A DNA stretch of 40,399 nt, from NCBI GenBank assembly GCA_015056725.1, contig SVFS01000019.1:1-40399 (forward strand), read 5' to 3'. Of the stretch, positions 16,662-24,396 are shown piece after piece; position 1 is the stretch's first letter, and the number at the start of each line of letters is the position of its first letter. The notes under the pieces were generated by a model. That model worked only from the letters and a program-made list of their open reading frames with translations, was not told where the DNA came from and made no database searches. Source of the DNA: Lachnospiraceae bacterium. GTDB taxonomy: Bacteria; Bacillota; Clostridia; Lachnospirales; Lachnospiraceae. A program made the position numbers and the translations under genes.

Positions 16662-17345
16662 TTGATTTTAATTTTGCCTTGCGCTGGTGGAAGCGCGTCA
16701 AATTTTAACAAATACAAAAAATATTCTAATGATTTTTACATTTATGAGTATTCCGGGCATTGGTCAAGATACGAAGAGCAATTAGAGACTTCGATAGAGC
16801 AGAGTGTCAGGTCGCTAAAAAAAGATATCATTAACTCAAATGTTAAAGAAATTACCTTATTTGGGCATAGCATGGGTGGTTTGATTGCATGGAATCTGGC
16901 GAATGAGGTACTTAAGGAAGGCGTAAATGTGAAGCAACTGTATATTGCTGCGTGCTGCCCTCTAGAAGTAAAGCCAGATTTTTTAGAAAGTATTTGTGAC
17001 GATTTGGATATAAAAGTGTTGTTGCATAATATCAGACAGGTTCAAGATAAGGTATTAAAAAGTGCTTTTTTTAACGAGGATTTGCTTCCTATAATTAAAA
17101 ACGATTTTTCTATGGTAAAGCGTTTTATAAATGAGTATAATCCTGAAGACAATACACCATTATCTGTACCGATAACATGTTTATATGGAGAGGATGATCC
17201 AGTAATAAAGCCTGTAGAAATGGAACTATGGAGAAAATATACGAGCGCTGAATTCAGGTGTATTTCGTTTCCTGGAAACCACTTTTTCTTGTATGAAAAG
17301 GATAATGTAAAAGGAATAGCTGATATTCTTTTGGGAAATAAATAA
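16662..17345 (+). CDS. Type II thioesterase (alpha/beta hydrolase)
   Basis: 227 aa, GrsT/RifR-like thioesterase. Start TTG 16662 follows GGAGGG (16651-16656). Opening LILPCAGGSASNF and nucleophile elbow LFGHSMGG (S70) are typical; the acid is in LYGEDDP (D178 or D179) and the histidine in PGNHFFLYE (H207). Such enzymes clear wrong or stalled acyl groups from carrier-protein phosphopantetheine arms. It is the last gene of the operon, 13 bp after the SGNH gene, and supports the view that ACP-bound chemistry is the core of this cluster. It could instead release the product. Confidence 0.92.
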   Translation: MILILPCAGGSASNFNKYKKYSNDFYIYEYSGHWSRYEEQLETSIEQSVRSLKKDIINSNVKEITLFGHSMGGLIAWNLANEVLKEGVNVKQLYIAACCPLEVKPDFLESICDDLDIKVLLHNIRQVQDKVLKSAFFNEDLLPIIKNDFSMVKRFINEYNPEDNTPLSVPITCLYGEDDPVIKPVEMELWRKYTSAEFRCISFPGNHFFLYEKDNVKGIADILLGNK

Positions 17346-17450
17346 CATAATTGTTTAAGAATACTGATAAGCTAAGCTCCGAACTTCAAGCGGGAATTTC
17401 ACTGAAAAGGATATGGATGTTACGAGGACGGAGAAGAATATATAAATTAT

Positions 17451-17864
17451 GTGACTGAGGCGAAGCTGTTGAAGCTTTGCTTTAGTTTTTTTTTCTCCAA
17501 ATTTCATTTGATAGGTTATGGTGCAACAGGCGAAAGTACTGTCCTTCTGCCGTATATTATGTCAGGGTGTGATGGTACGATGTGTATTTCACAAGTAAAT
17601 GATCATTATAAAGCGGTGAAAAAAATGATTCAACTCATGTTCGCTAATAATACTGACATTATTAACACGGTGTCTCTGACACCTTGTATACCTCAAGCAA
17701 AATATACGATCCTAAATAATTATGATAAGGCTTATACTTTTGCACCGGTATTTAAGGTTATGCTACCAAACGTGGATTTATTTCCGAATTCCCAGAAAAC
17801 TGCTGATAACATACGATGGTGGTCGGACATTAGGAATGACGGACAAAGATGTTTTTATGCTTAA
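17451..17864 (+). CDS. Unrecognised ORF, probably degenerate
   Basis: Frame of 137 codons with no convincing start: the first codon has no ribosome binding site and the opening is a T-rich stretch. The best part, GYGATGESTVLLPYIMSGC then DGTMCISQVNDHYKAVKKM, has a faint feel of dihydrodipicolinate-synthase-like barrels, but I could not convince myself. It runs out of frame into the HsdM-like remnant at 17836. Its position in a stretch of broken genes suggests it is the damaged end or middle of a larger gene. Confidence 0.3.
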   Translation: MTEAKLLKLCFSFFFSKFHLIGYGATGESTVLLPYIMSGCDGTMCISQVNDHYKAVKKMIQLMFANNTDIINTVSLTPCIPQAKYTILNNYDKAYTFAPVFKVMLPNVDLFPNSQKTADNIRWWSDIRNDGQRCFYA

Positions 17865-18177
17865 TCTTGCTAGTAAAGCGTCTAAGGACTTTTTGACCTC
17901 GGAATCCAAGTATGAGTACTGCGATTTTAATGAAATAGATGAAGTGGCAAATATATTTAAGAATCGCAAATCCATAGATGGTATTTCGGATACGGTTTCA
18001 GCAGAAACAATATTTGAACGCGGATTGTGTTTTAATCCGAGCGCATTTATTAGAGATGAAGTTTTAGGAAATACGAGAAACTATAAGGAATTACTATCTG
18101 AACAGAAGCAGCTGGAGAAAGAATTTAAGGAGATAGATTTGGCCTATAAAGATGCAATAAAAAACTTTGTAGAATAG
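17836..18177 (+). pseudogene. HsdM-like type I restriction methylase, C-terminal remnant
   Basis: The frame DVFMLNLASKASKDFL...EIDEVANIFKNRKSIDGISDTVSAETIF...LCFNPSAFI aligns by eye with the end of type I methylase subunits, which read (F/L)FIDAS..F, then I..I.. TYRNRK..DKYS..VS.EEI and NLNIPRYV. It is followed by a helical tail (LLSEQKQLEKEFKEIDLAY) in the place where HsdM has its coiled-coil subunit contact. The methylase catalytic domain (NPPF motif) is missing and no specificity or restriction subunit is nearby. Remnant only. Confidence 0.55.
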
Positions 18178-18818
18178 CATTTAGCTTTACTCCGAATGAG
18201 TATATCTCTATTCATAAAAAATTGTTTACAGGAATTTATGGAAGCGCTTCGGAACTTAGAGCAACGCTTGTTTATGATTTTTCAGAGGAAAAGAAGTTTA
18301 GTTATAAGAATTTGAGCATGGAAGAGATTATTCATCACTTAGCTATCTTTGTATCGAGATTATGGCAGATACATGCATTCGGGGAAGGGAATGCACTGGT
18401 TAGAGCTAACTATAACGATTTGAAAAACGGTGTTCATGAAACAACGGAGTATTTGGAATTATTTTTAAGAAATTTATTGCTGGATGAAAAGAATGAGCTT
18501 CATAATCGTTCTATGCATATCAGTGGAATGGTTGAAGAAACGGACATTAAAATTTCAAAAGCGAACATTGAGAACCTAGAAGCGGACATTCGAAACAGAA
18601 TACTTTCTTTTTCTGACATGATTTCAGAAAAAACAATAAATCATGCTTTAGAAATATTTTTAAAGTGTGGAAAAAATGAGTACTTTGGTAGAACGATTGT
18701 AGAAGATATTACCGGGTTAAAATCAACAAGAGCATCTGAGCTGATAAAATTGTTGCTTGATAGTAAGGTAATTGTACCTGTAAACGGACATGGAAAAGGA
18801 AAATATCGGTTTCAATAA
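18174..18818 (+). pseudogene. Fic/DOC family protein with internal deletion
   Basis: Fic AMP-transferase family features: FSFTPNEYISIHKKLFTGIY, YKNLSMEEIIHHLAIFVSRLWQIHAFGEGN (the HxFxxGN active-site start). Directly after EGN, at about 18392, the sequence jumps to ALVRANYNDLKNG, which in intact homologues lies some 30 residues further on, so the TRT/R part of the catalytic loop and the next helix are missing. The frame is otherwise kept, and the C-terminal winged-helix domain is present to KGKYRFQ. No start codon matches the domain beginning; the frame fuses to the HsdM remnant in a different register. An inactive gene left by an in-frame deletion. Confidence 0.8.
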
Positions 18819-19127
18819 AAATGTTTATTAGGTGATCGATAGGGTGACTGATGGGGTGATTGATAGGGTGTTAATGCCATTCGCAAAACCACCCAATACA
18901 AATCTTCGGATCGATATATCACAATATCCGGCAGCAGTATTTACGATAATTCTGATTTAACAAAGTGTTAAAACTTATCGGCGTACCCGTCACACGTTTG
19001 CAAAGGCAAACGGTCTGTACACCAAATGGAGTAGGCAGCACTGCTTAAACATGTTAAAATAATATAGGGTGTAAAATGCCAGTAATCATGCGGGTTTGCG
19101 ATATGTTGAGTACCTGAAAAATGATGC
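18819..19127. other. Gene-free right end of the island
   Basis: These 309 bases between the Fic remnant and the right attachment repeat hold no credible gene. They contain a short run of 12-bp repeats (18830-18871) and a small inverted repeat around 19006-19016 (cgtttgc/gcaaacg). No integrase gene is found here, although this is where many elements keep it. Confidence 0.5.
18830..18871 (+). repeat. 12-bp tandem repeat, about 3.5 units
   Basis: Consecutive units aggtgatcgata, gggtgactgatg, gggtgattgata and a partial gggtgt fit the consensus GGGTGAYTGATR. The array starts about a dozen bases after the Fic stop codon. It is too short and too regular for a CRISPR. It may be a replication- or recombination-associated iteron or just local slippage. 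Confidence 0.5.
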
Positions 19128-19153
19128 CGCATGTGGAGACGGTGGTGCTTTTG
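19128..19153 (+). repeat. Right attachment site (attR-like) with the lost rlmD tail
   Basis: Exact 26-bp copy of 1337-1362. Reading on in the rlmD frame gives HVETVVLLSRQKD and TGA at 19168-19170, which is the kind of C-terminus RlmD has in this group, so this is where the displaced original 3' end of the gene now sits. Upstream similarity to rlmD stops at the repeat edge. It defines the right boundary of the island. Confidence 0.85.
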
Positions 19154-19218
19154 AGCCGCCAAAAAGACTGATGATTGTGTTAGGTACTTCATATATAGAA
19201 TAATGTTAAAAGTAGGGT

Positions 19219-19262
19219 AGCCTCGGTAAAATATATTTTTTACCGAGGCTCTTTATGTTTTA
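19219..19262 (+). terminator. Probable original rlmD terminator
   Basis: A perfect 12-bp stem (gcctcggtaaaa 19220-19231 with ttttaccgaggc 19238-19249) is followed by tctttatgtttt. It lies 50 bp after the displaced rlmD stop codon, as expected for the native terminator cut off from its gene by the island. Confidence 0.75.
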
Positions 19263-19376
19263 AATAAGAAGCTGTTTGATAAGAAAAATGGAGATGACAA
19301 GGACGATGACGTAACAAATAGATAATGTATTGGTAATTGTGCAACGGCCTGTTGCGTAATTTGTAGGAGAAATGCT

Positions 19377-19802
19377 ATGGCAGAAAATACGGAATTAATG
19401 ACATTGGATAATATATGTAATCGGGTTTACATCATAAGAGCACAGCAGGTTATGCTGGATTATGATTTGGCGGAGATTTATGGGTATGAAGTCAAGGCAC
19501 TGAATCAACAGGTAAAAAGAAATATTGATAGATTCCCAGAGGATTTTATGTTTTAATTAAAAAAAGAAGAAATACCAAAAGAGTTTTCAAAGTCACAAAT
19601 TGTGACTTTGAATGAAAAGGGAGATAAAAGAGGTACCAATATAAAGAAAATGCCATACGCTTTTACTGAGCAAGCGTATCATTGTGGTGCATCCAGTAAG
19701 GATGCAGGAAAGAAATTATGTGCCATAAATAAGATTAAGAATACAGAAATGCTTCGTCTGGTGATAGATAAATTACTATTAGGTTCGGATAAGGTTATTT
19801 GA
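19377..19802 (+). pseudogene. ORF6N-domain protein, nonsense codon plus deletion
   Basis: ATG 19377 follows TAGGAG. The protein opens MAENTELMTLDNICNRVYII and RAQQVMLDYDLAEIYGYEVK, then LNQQVKRNIDRFPEDFMF, a standard ORF6N DNA-binding domain of phage and mobile-element proteins. A TAA at 19554-19556 stands where relatives have Gln (FMFQL). After the stop the frame continues to KKMPYAFTEQ and then skips to AYHCGASSKDAGKKLCAINK, a motif from the far C-terminus of longer relatives, so the middle has been deleted too. It lies just outside the right attachment repeat, so it is older mobile debris or part of a further element. Confidence 0.8.
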
Positions 19803-20039
19803 TTTTCAAGATTGCAATTTGCAACCTTGAATAATATATGGAAGAAGGGCAATTTTATCATTCTTATAAAAATGATAAAATTAAATTTGACAATAATATA
19901 CTTAAAAATATACTTTTGGTGTATTATTGATAAAAAATGATCAAATTTAATTAAAAATGAAAAAGTGGTAGTTTCCGAAATGGAAATAACCATATTGTAT
20001 GGTGCAATACTTAGAAAAATGTATTAAGGAGAAAAGAAA
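19803..20039. other. AT-rich intergenic region with two hairpins
   Basis: It contains an imperfect inverted repeat at 19806-19830 (tcaagattgca/tgcaaccttga) and a 12-bp perfect one, aattttatcatt (19851-19862) with aatgataaaatt (19871-19882), both in very AT-rich surroundings. These may terminate the ORF6N remnant transcript or serve the promoter of the next gene. No gene is visible. Confidence 0.45.
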
Positions 20040-20390
20040 ATGTTATTCATATGTTACCCCAAATGTTCAACTTGTCAGAAGGCAAAAAAATGGTTAGATG
20101 AACATAGTATAGAATACACAGAACGTCACATCGTGGAGGATAATCCGACGTATAACGAGCTAAAAGAATGGTATATAAAGAGTGAACTTCCGCTTAAAAA
20201 GTTCTTTAATACCAGCGGCCTGCTTTACAAAGAAATGCAGCTTAAGGACAAGCTACCTACGATGAGTGAAGAAGAACAATTAAAACTACTGGCAACAAAT
20301 GGAATGCTTGTGAAGCGTCCTATTCTTGTAATGGAAGGCAAGGTGCTGGTCGGCTTTAAGGAAGCTGAATGGAATGAGCAGCAGTATTAA
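20040..20390 (+). CDS. ArsC/Spx-like thioredoxin-fold protein
   Basis: 116 aa, the usual length of this family. The N-terminal redox motif is CYPKCSTCQKAKKWLDEH, with a CxxC pair (C9, C12) and an additional C5, followed by YTERHIVEDNPTYNELKEW and the KRPILVMEGKVLVGF segment that matches the RPI site of ArsC and Spx proteins. The SGLLYKEM and LKDKLPTMSEEE region is characteristic of YffB/Spx-like annotated arsenate reductase family members. True arsenate reduction is uncertain; a Spx-like stress role or a general thiol reductase is equally possible. AGGAGA lies before ATG 20040, and it is a single-gene unit. Confidence 0.88.
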   Translation: MLFICYPKCSTCQKAKKWLDEHSIEYTERHIVEDNPTYNELKEWYIKSELPLKKFFNTSGLLYKEMQLKDKLPTMSEEEQLKLLATNGMLVKRPILVMEGKVLVGFKEAEWNEQQY

Positions 20391-20407
20391 ATTAACTGCT
20401 GCTCATT
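20373..20407. terminator. Bidirectional hairpin overlapping two convergent stop codons
   Basis: A perfect 13-bp inverted repeat aatgagcagcagt (20373-20385) and actgctgctcatt (20395-20407) encloses a 9-base loop that contains the stop codons of both convergent genes (TAA 20388-20390 on + and its complement-frame TAA at 20387-20389 on -). It can act as terminator for both transcripts at minimal length. Confidence 0.7.
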
Positions 20408-21046
20408 TATAATTAGCTTGAACTGTAAGCCCAGTTTTTCGGCAGCCTTACGGCACAGAATCATTCTTGTCATAAATATTTCAAAATAGTCCATGACGGA
20501 ACCGAATTTGGTATCAACTGTGAGCTCTAATGTTACGATGGTTTTTTCTTCGTTGATTTTCAGTGTGGATTTTTCTACAGAGTAGTTTACTCTGTCATGA
20601 ATATCAAATTTTGAGATATCTGAGTTGCGTACACGTGACCTTCTAACATCCGCCTTATCGGCAAGAATCATTGCTGCGGCTACGGTGTTTACGGGGACAC
20701 CGGTTCCTTCGTCATGATTACCGATTGCAGTAACAATCGTTGCTATTTCGGCAGAATCACATCCCATATCATTTAAGATACTCCATGCCATTACGGCTCC
20801 GGATTGTGCGTGATCTTTTCGGTTGACTAAATTGCCAATATCATGTAGATAGCCGGCAATTTTAGCAAGTTCAACGGTTCTGCTATCGTGCCCTAACGTT
20901 TTTAGGATATAGCCTGCAGTTTCTGCCACATGCATGACATGTGCAAAACTATGTTCTGTAAATCCCAATGCCCCAAGAGATTCATCAGCACGGATGATAT
21001 ATGTTTTAATTGCTTCGCTTTGTGTAATTTCATTGTAAGTAATCAC
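20387..21046 (-). CDS. HD-domain phosphohydrolase
   Basis: 219 aa. The start is taken as GTG 21046 (VITYNEITQSEAI), because AGGAGG stands just upstream on the minus strand; an ATG at 21094 would add 16 residues without support. HD-superfamily metal ligands are visible: HVMHVAE, YLHDIGNLVNRKDHAQSG (HD pair), AIGNHDEGTG and ILADKADVRRSRVR. This is the profile of metal-dependent nucleotide or phosphate hydrolases such as YqeK/Hdig-type proteins. The substrate is unknown. It converges with the Spx-like gene and shares its terminator. Confidence 0.88.
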   Translation of the reverse strand: MITYNEITQSEAIKTYIIRADESLGALGFTEHSFAHVMHVAETAGYILKTLGHDSRTVELAKIAGYLHDIGNLVNRKDHAQSGAVMAWSILNDMGCDSAEIATIVTAIGNHDEGTGVPVNTVAAAMILADKADVRRSRVRNSDISKFDIHDRVNYSVEKSTLKINEEKTIVTLELTVDTKFGSVMDYFEIFMTRMILCRKAAEKLGLQFKLIINEQQLI

Positions 21047-21238
21047 AATAATACCTCCTTTTGTAAGATATTCTAATTTGATTATAGAAAGCATACAATA
21101 CTATTTTTACGAAATTAGACTGAAAAATTTGTCTGAATGTGATAGAGTTATTACAAAGTGTGGAACAGATATTAGAAAATGTGAAAAATAAAAATCCACT
21201 ATAGAATATATTATAATAAAAAAGAGGAGATTACAGCT

Positions 21239-21790
21239 ATGAGCAGAATTAATTTTGGAGCAAAACCATTTATATATCCAATGCCTGTATTGATTGTAGG
21301 AACATATGATGAAAACGGTGTACCAAATGCCATGAATGCAGCTTGGGGTACAATTACAGATATGAATGAGATTACGATTAGTATGTCGGAGCATAAAACA
21401 ACAGAAAATCTGATAAAGACGGGGGCATTTACAGTGAGTATCGGAACAGAAGATACGGTGGTGGCATGTGATTATGTTGGGGTAGAGTCCGCCAGCAAGG
21501 TACCAGATAAATTCGAGAAAGCAGGCTTCCATGCTACAAAGAGCGAGTTTGTAAATGCACCATTGATCGACGAGCTTCCAATGGCTCTTGAATGTAAAGT
21601 AAAAAGTTACGAAGATGAAATCCTGATTGGAGAAATTGTGAACGTGACTGCAGATGAAAGTATCCTGACAGATGGTCAGATTGATCCAAAGAAACTGAAA
21701 CCAATCGCTTACGACCCGGTAGGACATACCTATATGGGACTTGGTAAAAAAGTAGGAAATGCGTTTTCGGATGGGATGAAGTTGAGGTAA
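21239..21790 (+). CDS. Flavin reductase-like FMN-binding protein
   Basis: 183 aa of the flavin reductase/NADH:FMN oxidoreductase (DIM6/NTAB) split-barrel family. Features: PMPVLIVGTYDENGVPNAMNAAWG, TISMSEHKTTENLIKTGAFTVSI, then AGFHATKSEFVNAPLIDE and a final PIAYDPVGHTYMGLGKKVG, all standard for these FMN-binding proteins. AGAGGAGA precedes ATG 21239. It lies 7 bp upstream of the next ORF, so the two are likely co-transcribed. The physiological electron acceptor cannot be told. Confidence 0.92.
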   Translation: MSRINFGAKPFIYPMPVLIVGTYDENGVPNAMNAAWGTITDMNEITISMSEHKTTENLIKTGAFTVSIGTEDTVVACDYVGVESASKVPDKFEKAGFHATKSEFVNAPLIDELPMALECKVKSYEDEILIGEIVNVTADESILTDGQIDPKKLKPIAYDPVGHTYMGLGKKVGNAFSDGMKLR

Positions 21791-21797
21791 AAACACT

Positions 21798-22454
21798 ATG
21801 GCCTACGAAAAACTATTAAATGAAATATATGCTGCGTTATCCCTTAAATATTTATGGAAAGAATATAAACCTTTTTTTGTAAAAAGTGAGTCACCGGACT
21901 GGATTAATGCAACGATGAATTTAGGGATGGAAGTAAGCCAGGCACTTTTACCGGATGATGGGCAGATGGAGAGCTTTATCGAAAAGTATTTGGGAATGCC
22001 TAAAGAACAGCTTCCGCCATCGGCAAAGGAACGTTATGGAGACAGATTACATTTCTATAACGGTAGATTTTGGGCGATTCTTCCTGATGAGAGTTTGCCG
22101 GATGAATGCATCAAAAAGGCAAAATACAGGTTTGATAAAAAGCTTGAGAAACTGAATACGAATTATTGCGCACAGAAATATAACAGCCTGTATTTATTTC
22201 TCCATCCGACAGAAGCAGAGAATGTAGATGTGACCGAGTTGTTTGAATATATGAAGAACAAACAGAGTGTAATGCAGGAAAAATTCCATTGGGTATTTTT
22301 AAACTGCACAAAAGTGATATACGTTTGCAATTTTATGGAAGACACGATGGAAGAAATAGTTTTACCACAAAATGCAGAAACTTTTTTAAATACAGAGGCA
22401 GAATATCTTAGATATTCAGGCGAGTGGAATGATGGAGTGTCTTTGGATACATAG
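21798..22454 (+). CDS. Protein of unknown function
   Basis: 218 aa, not recognised. Soluble by composition, with aromatic-rich segments (YLWKEYKPFFV, RLHFYNGRFWAILPDE, EKFHWVFLNCTKVIYVCNF) and a helical middle (CIKKAKYRFDKKLEKLN). No known motif, signal peptide or membrane span. It begins 7 bp after the flavin reductase-like gene and ends at a terminator, so it forms a two-gene unit with it. Coding is supported by a long frame, codon use like its neighbours and position. Confidence 0.75.
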   Translation: MAYEKLLNEIYAALSLKYLWKEYKPFFVKSESPDWINATMNLGMEVSQALLPDDGQMESFIEKYLGMPKEQLPPSAKERYGDRLHFYNGRFWAILPDESLPDECIKKAKYRFDKKLEKLNTNYCAQKYNSLYLFLHPTEAENVDVTELFEYMKNKQSVMQEKFHWVFLNCTKVIYVCNFMEDTMEEIVLPQNAETFLNTEAEYLRYSGEWNDGVSLDT

Positions 22455-22468
22455 TGGAACACGTAAAT

Positions 22469-22500
22469 AGGCTATCTTCTTTGCATAGAAGATAGCCTGT
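22469..22500. terminator. Hairpin terminator between convergent genes
   Basis: A perfect 12-bp stem aggctatcttct (22469-22480) and agaagatagcct (22487-22498) with a 6-base loop, followed by gtatttatt on the plus side. It lies between the unknown-function gene on + and the acyltransferase on -, probably serving both. Confidence 0.7.
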
Positions 22501-22533
22501 ATTTATTAGCGTTTATAAAACGATTTCATTGTT

Positions 22534-23589
22534 CTAGCATATAAATTTTCCAACAAATGGAATGCGTCGAACAATTGCGGCGATAAAAGTACAGAGAATA
22601 AAACAAATAATTGCAAATATCGGAACACCTATTATTATCGGAAAAGATAATGGATGGAAACCATTATTTTTAAAAATTTCCATTAGACCAACGTGCATCA
22701 CATAAACGCCGAGAGTACAAGCAGATAATTCCTGTATAAGTCGGCTGCTTTTGGAAGAAAGCGCAAATTTTTCTTTATGCTCTGTAAAATACAAGTATAT
22801 TGCTACTACAATAATAAAAGTAAAAAATCCATAGCTGTCATAGACATCTGCAACGGGCTCTTGATGTTTTTGTGCTAACAAATTACCAAAAATCACATTG
22901 CATACAGCGGATAAAAATGCACTTATATAAATCAGGCGGTGATATTTTTTATCAATACCTATATAGGAAATATAATAACCCAGGATAAAGTAACCGGCAT
23001 AGCTACAAACCAAAGGAATATTCATCAGTTCGAAAATATAAAGAATTTCCCCCTGAGTTGTAAATGCTTTAAGTGTAAAAATACCAATTTGAAATACAAT
23101 AAAAAGAAGTAAAAAGTATTTTATAACAGAACGCTCTGCATGTTTTACGAAGCAATGTAAAACCGGTACTAAACAGTATAAACAAGCAATCATTGGAAGA
23201 AACCATAAGTGATAACGTCCTAAAATAAATTCCCGAATAAAGTCTTTCGAGGAAAGCGTCTTGAAATCAAATCTTAAACAATCATAAAAACCATATATAC
23301 AACTCCAAAAGATAAATAATATTAATATACGTGCTATGTTATGGGTGAAGAGTTTACGAATATTTGTTTCTTTTTCAGGATTTAGAAACAAAGAACCACT
23401 TATCATGACAAAGATAGGAACACCAAAACGGAAGAGGGCATTATAACTGTTTGTAATAATCCAATTTGTATCTGAAACAGGTAAGTCATACCAAAATTGA
23501 GCAGCACTATGGAGCATTACTACGCTGAATGCAGCGATAATGCGTAAAATGTCAAAATAAAGTAATCGGGTTTCTGATTTCGTATTCAT
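22534..23589 (-). CDS. Acyltransferase 3 family membrane protein
   Basis: 351 aa from ATG 23589, chosen because TAGGAGA precedes it on the minus strand; an upstream in-frame codon has no such site. Family signature RLLYFDILRIIAAFSVVMLHSA with the catalytic-region histidine, FRFGVPIFVMISGSLFLNPEK, and about ten hydrophobic helices. These O-acyltransferases transfer acetyl or succinyl groups to surface polysaccharides, peptidoglycan or lipids (WecH/OafA relatives). No neighbouring glycan genes, so the target is unknown. Confidence 0.9.
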   Translation of the reverse strand: MNTKSETRLLYFDILRIIAAFSVVMLHSAAQFWYDLPVSDTNWIITNSYNALFRFGVPIFVMISGSLFLNPEKETNIRKLFTHNIARILILFIFWSCIYGFYDCLRFDFKTLSSKDFIREFILGRYHLWFLPMIACLYCLVPVLHCFVKHAERSVIKYFLLLFIVFQIGIFTLKAFTTQGEILYIFELMNIPLVCSYAGYFILGYYISYIGIDKKYHRLIYISAFLSAVCNVIFGNLLAQKHQEPVADVYDSYGFFTFIIVVAIYLYFTEHKEKFALSSKSSRLIQELSACTLGVYVMHVGLMEIFKNNGFHPLSFPIIIGVPIFAIICFILCTFIAAIVRRIPFVGKFIC

Positions 23590-23766
23590 GAAGTATCTCC
23601 TATCTGTAGGTACATTATTGCATACCAAATACGGTCTGTCAAAAAGGAATCCGGTATAGAGAAAATGATATATAAAAATTTTAGAAAAATATAAGATGTT
23701 AAAAAATACAAGTTGTATTAAGATATAAGTAATAGATTAATACATCAAAAAAGGTGGAGACAGACC

Positions 23767-24372
23767 ATGCGAAATCATATAAAATCCAATTCATCCATAA
23801 CAGAACGTTTTGAATTCCGCGATATTCACCAAGAGGAGGCGGATCAGGCGGTGGCTATAGAGCAAATATGCTTTCCGCCACATGAGGCATGTTCTGAAAA
23901 ACATATGAAAGCAAGAATTGCGAAAGTGCCGGAGCTGTTTTTGGTGGCAATAGATAAAGAAACCGGAAAGATAGCGGGATTTTTAAATGGACTTGCCACA
24001 AAGGAAACAGCGTTCCGGGATGAATTTTTCATCGACGAAAATTTACATGATGTGCAGGGGTCACATGTTATGTTGTTGGGGCTGGATGTGCTTCCTGAAT
24101 ATAGAGGACAAGGTCTTGCAACAGAAATTGTGTATCAATATATTTGTCGGGAAGCGCAGAACGGTAGAAAAGTACTTGTGCTGACTTGCCTGGAGTCCAA
24201 AGTAGAAATGTATAAAAAGATGGGATTTCAGGATAATGGTCTTGCGAACTCCACGTGGGGTGGCGAGGCATGGCATGAAATGAGCTACGAGATTTCTGGT
24301 AGTACGGATAAGAAGAGAAATATTTCTTACCGGGAAGAAGAAATTGCAAGTTGTGCATGTATATATGGCTAA
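23767..24372 (+). CDS. GNAT family N-acetyltransferase
   Basis: 201 aa. The GNAT fold is clear: FEFRDIHQEEADQAVAIEQ, ICFPPHEACSE, a beta strand GKIAGFLNGLA, the acetyl-CoA binding motif A in LGLDVLPEYRGQGLATEIV, and LTCLESKVEMYKKMGFQDNG as the C-terminal motif. The CFPPxE and TWGGExWHEM segments recall AANAT-like (arylalkylamine) members. The last 30 residues beyond the fold are charged and of no known type. AAAGGTGGAG stands before ATG 23767. The downstream lipid kinase gene begins 24 bp after its stop and is likely co-transcribed. Confidence 0.92.
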   Translation: MRNHIKSNSSITERFEFRDIHQEEADQAVAIEQICFPPHEACSEKHMKARIAKVPELFLVAIDKETGKIAGFLNGLATKETAFRDEFFIDENLHDVQGSHVMLLGLDVLPEYRGQGLATEIVYQYICREAQNGRKVLVLTCLESKVEMYKKMGFQDNGLANSTWGGEAWHEMSYEISGSTDKKRNISYREEEIASCACIYG

Positions 24373-24396
24373 AAGGAAGTTGTGCGGAGGTGTGTG

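Noticed and set aside
17451-17864. Possible dihydrodipicolinate synthase-like fragment
   Set aside because: Only a vague resemblance (PYIMSGCDG and following helix); the catalytic lysine and tyrosine motifs are not found, so I left it as unrecognised.
18830-18871. CRISPR-like repeat
   Set aside because: Units are 12 bp with no spacers and no cas gene is present.
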